Shown piece after piece: positions 60,669-60,869 of a stretch of 60,869 bases of DNA; positions within the stretch are counted from its first letter, which is position 1; every line of letters starts with the position of its first letter. Under the pieces are notes generated by a model. The model did not search any database and was not told the DNA's origin. It saw nothing but the letters and a program-made list of their open reading frames with translations. The position numbers and the translations under genes were made by a program. Source of the stretch: Mycobacterium sp. 1081908.1 (GTDB taxonomy: Bacteria; Actinomycetota; Actinomycetes; Mycobacteriales; Mycobacteriaceae); the NCBI RefSeq assembly GCF_001673535.1, contig NZ_LZLY01000148.1:1-60869 (forward strand), read 5' to 3'.

Positions 60669-60869
60669 TCATCGGTTTGGCGTCGGCGTCGCGGGGGCCG
60701 ACGAGGGTGCGCCGGGCGCCCCGGGCGGAGTGGGCATTCCTGGCTGTGGCGCCTGGCCCGGCGCCGGAGGGCCCCAGGCTCCAGGCGGTGGGGGTGGGTG
60801 TCGCGAACGAGTCGGGCTCGCGCAGCGTGTCGGTGTATTCCTCTCGCCCGCAGTCGGATTCGGGATGGG
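60669..60869 (-). CDS. C terminus of a second Pro-rich protein (partial)
   Basis: An open minus-strand frame runs from the window edge to TGA at 60669. Its last 40 residues are Pro/Gly-rich (PPPPPGAWGPPAPGQAPQPG...PTPNR). Near the window edge another frame (EEYTDTLREPDSFATPTPTAW) looks more natural, so a frameshift or a frame change near 60770-60790 is possible. The rest of the gene is outside the window. Confidence 0.45.
   Translation of the reverse strand, partial: PIPNPTAGERNTPTRCASPTRSRHPPPPPGAWGPPAPGQAPQPGMPTPPGAPGAPSSAPATPTPNR

Overview
The window is about 61 kb of high-GC chromosomal DNA with the gene order of a slow-growing mycobacterium. From gap-pgk-tpiA to inhA-hemH and on to the nfeD/SPFH genes, the order matches the Mycobacterium tuberculosis Rv1435c-Rv1489 segment. 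Several differences point to a non-tuberculosis species, possibly of the M. avium complex type: no PE_PGRS genes, a full-length phosphoenolpyruvate carboxylase gene, a sufB without an intein, and a papA-like/GAP-like pair where M. tuberculosis has ctpD and trxB1. The species is inferred from content only. I see no rRNA, tRNA, CRISPR array or insertion sequence.

Layout. 1-8.05 kb: a bidirectional terminator, a secreted PVGAP-repeat protein, the glycolytic operon gap-pgk-tpiA, secG, ppc and a frameshifted DUF1206 membrane gene. 8.05-14.9 kb (minus): the pentose-phosphate operon tkt-tal-zwf-opcA-pgl plus a small coiled-coil protein. 14.9-22.3 kb: haem genes ctaB and ctaA, qor, a shortened ATP-grasp-like protein, an ABC exporter and the mannosyltransferase mptB. 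22.3-24.5 kb: an accessory pair of MEDS-domain regulators. 24.5-30.7 kb: the sufR-B-D-C-S-U-T iron-sulfur operon. 30.7-37.2 kb: two DUF5666-type exported proteins, fadE15, a thioredoxin, and a divergent papA-like/GAP-like lipid pair. 37.2-43.6 kb: echA12, an ABC-F protein, a small HTH protein, and acn-acnR. 43.6-49.8 kb: the cell-wall cluster Rv1476-like, ripA, ripB, moxR1, DUF58 and VWA. 49.8-50.8 kb: a nuclease-like gene bracketed by inverted palindromes. 50.8-56.4 kb: fabG1-inhA-hemH, an Rv1486c-like gene, nfeD-like, SPFH and DoxX-like genes. 56.4 kb to the end: an MFS transporter, a small Pro-rich membrane protein, a two-component system, and Pro-rich exported proteins.

Genes of one pathway sit in translationally coupled operons, many with 4-base ATGA or GTGA overlaps: carbon flow (gap operon, ppc, pentose phosphate), Fe-S assembly (suf) next to Fe-S users and controllers (SufR, aconitase), haem/cytochrome oxidase maturation (ctaA, ctaB, hemH), mycolate synthesis (fabG1-inhA) and peptidoglycan cleavage (ripA-ripB). 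Regulation can be read in several places: a SufR-type box over the sufR start, an AcnR-type box upstream of acn, an MtrA-like direct repeat upstream of ripA, and about ten starts that have a TANNNT hexamer 6-8 bases upstream and look leaderless.

The most interesting non-core items are the nuclease-like gene flanked by two inverted copies of a 60-base palindrome (49796-50782, with a related palindrome at 39964-40017) and the MEDS-ATPase/MEDS-STAS switch (22604-24471), whose STAS domain lacks the usual phosphorylatable serine.
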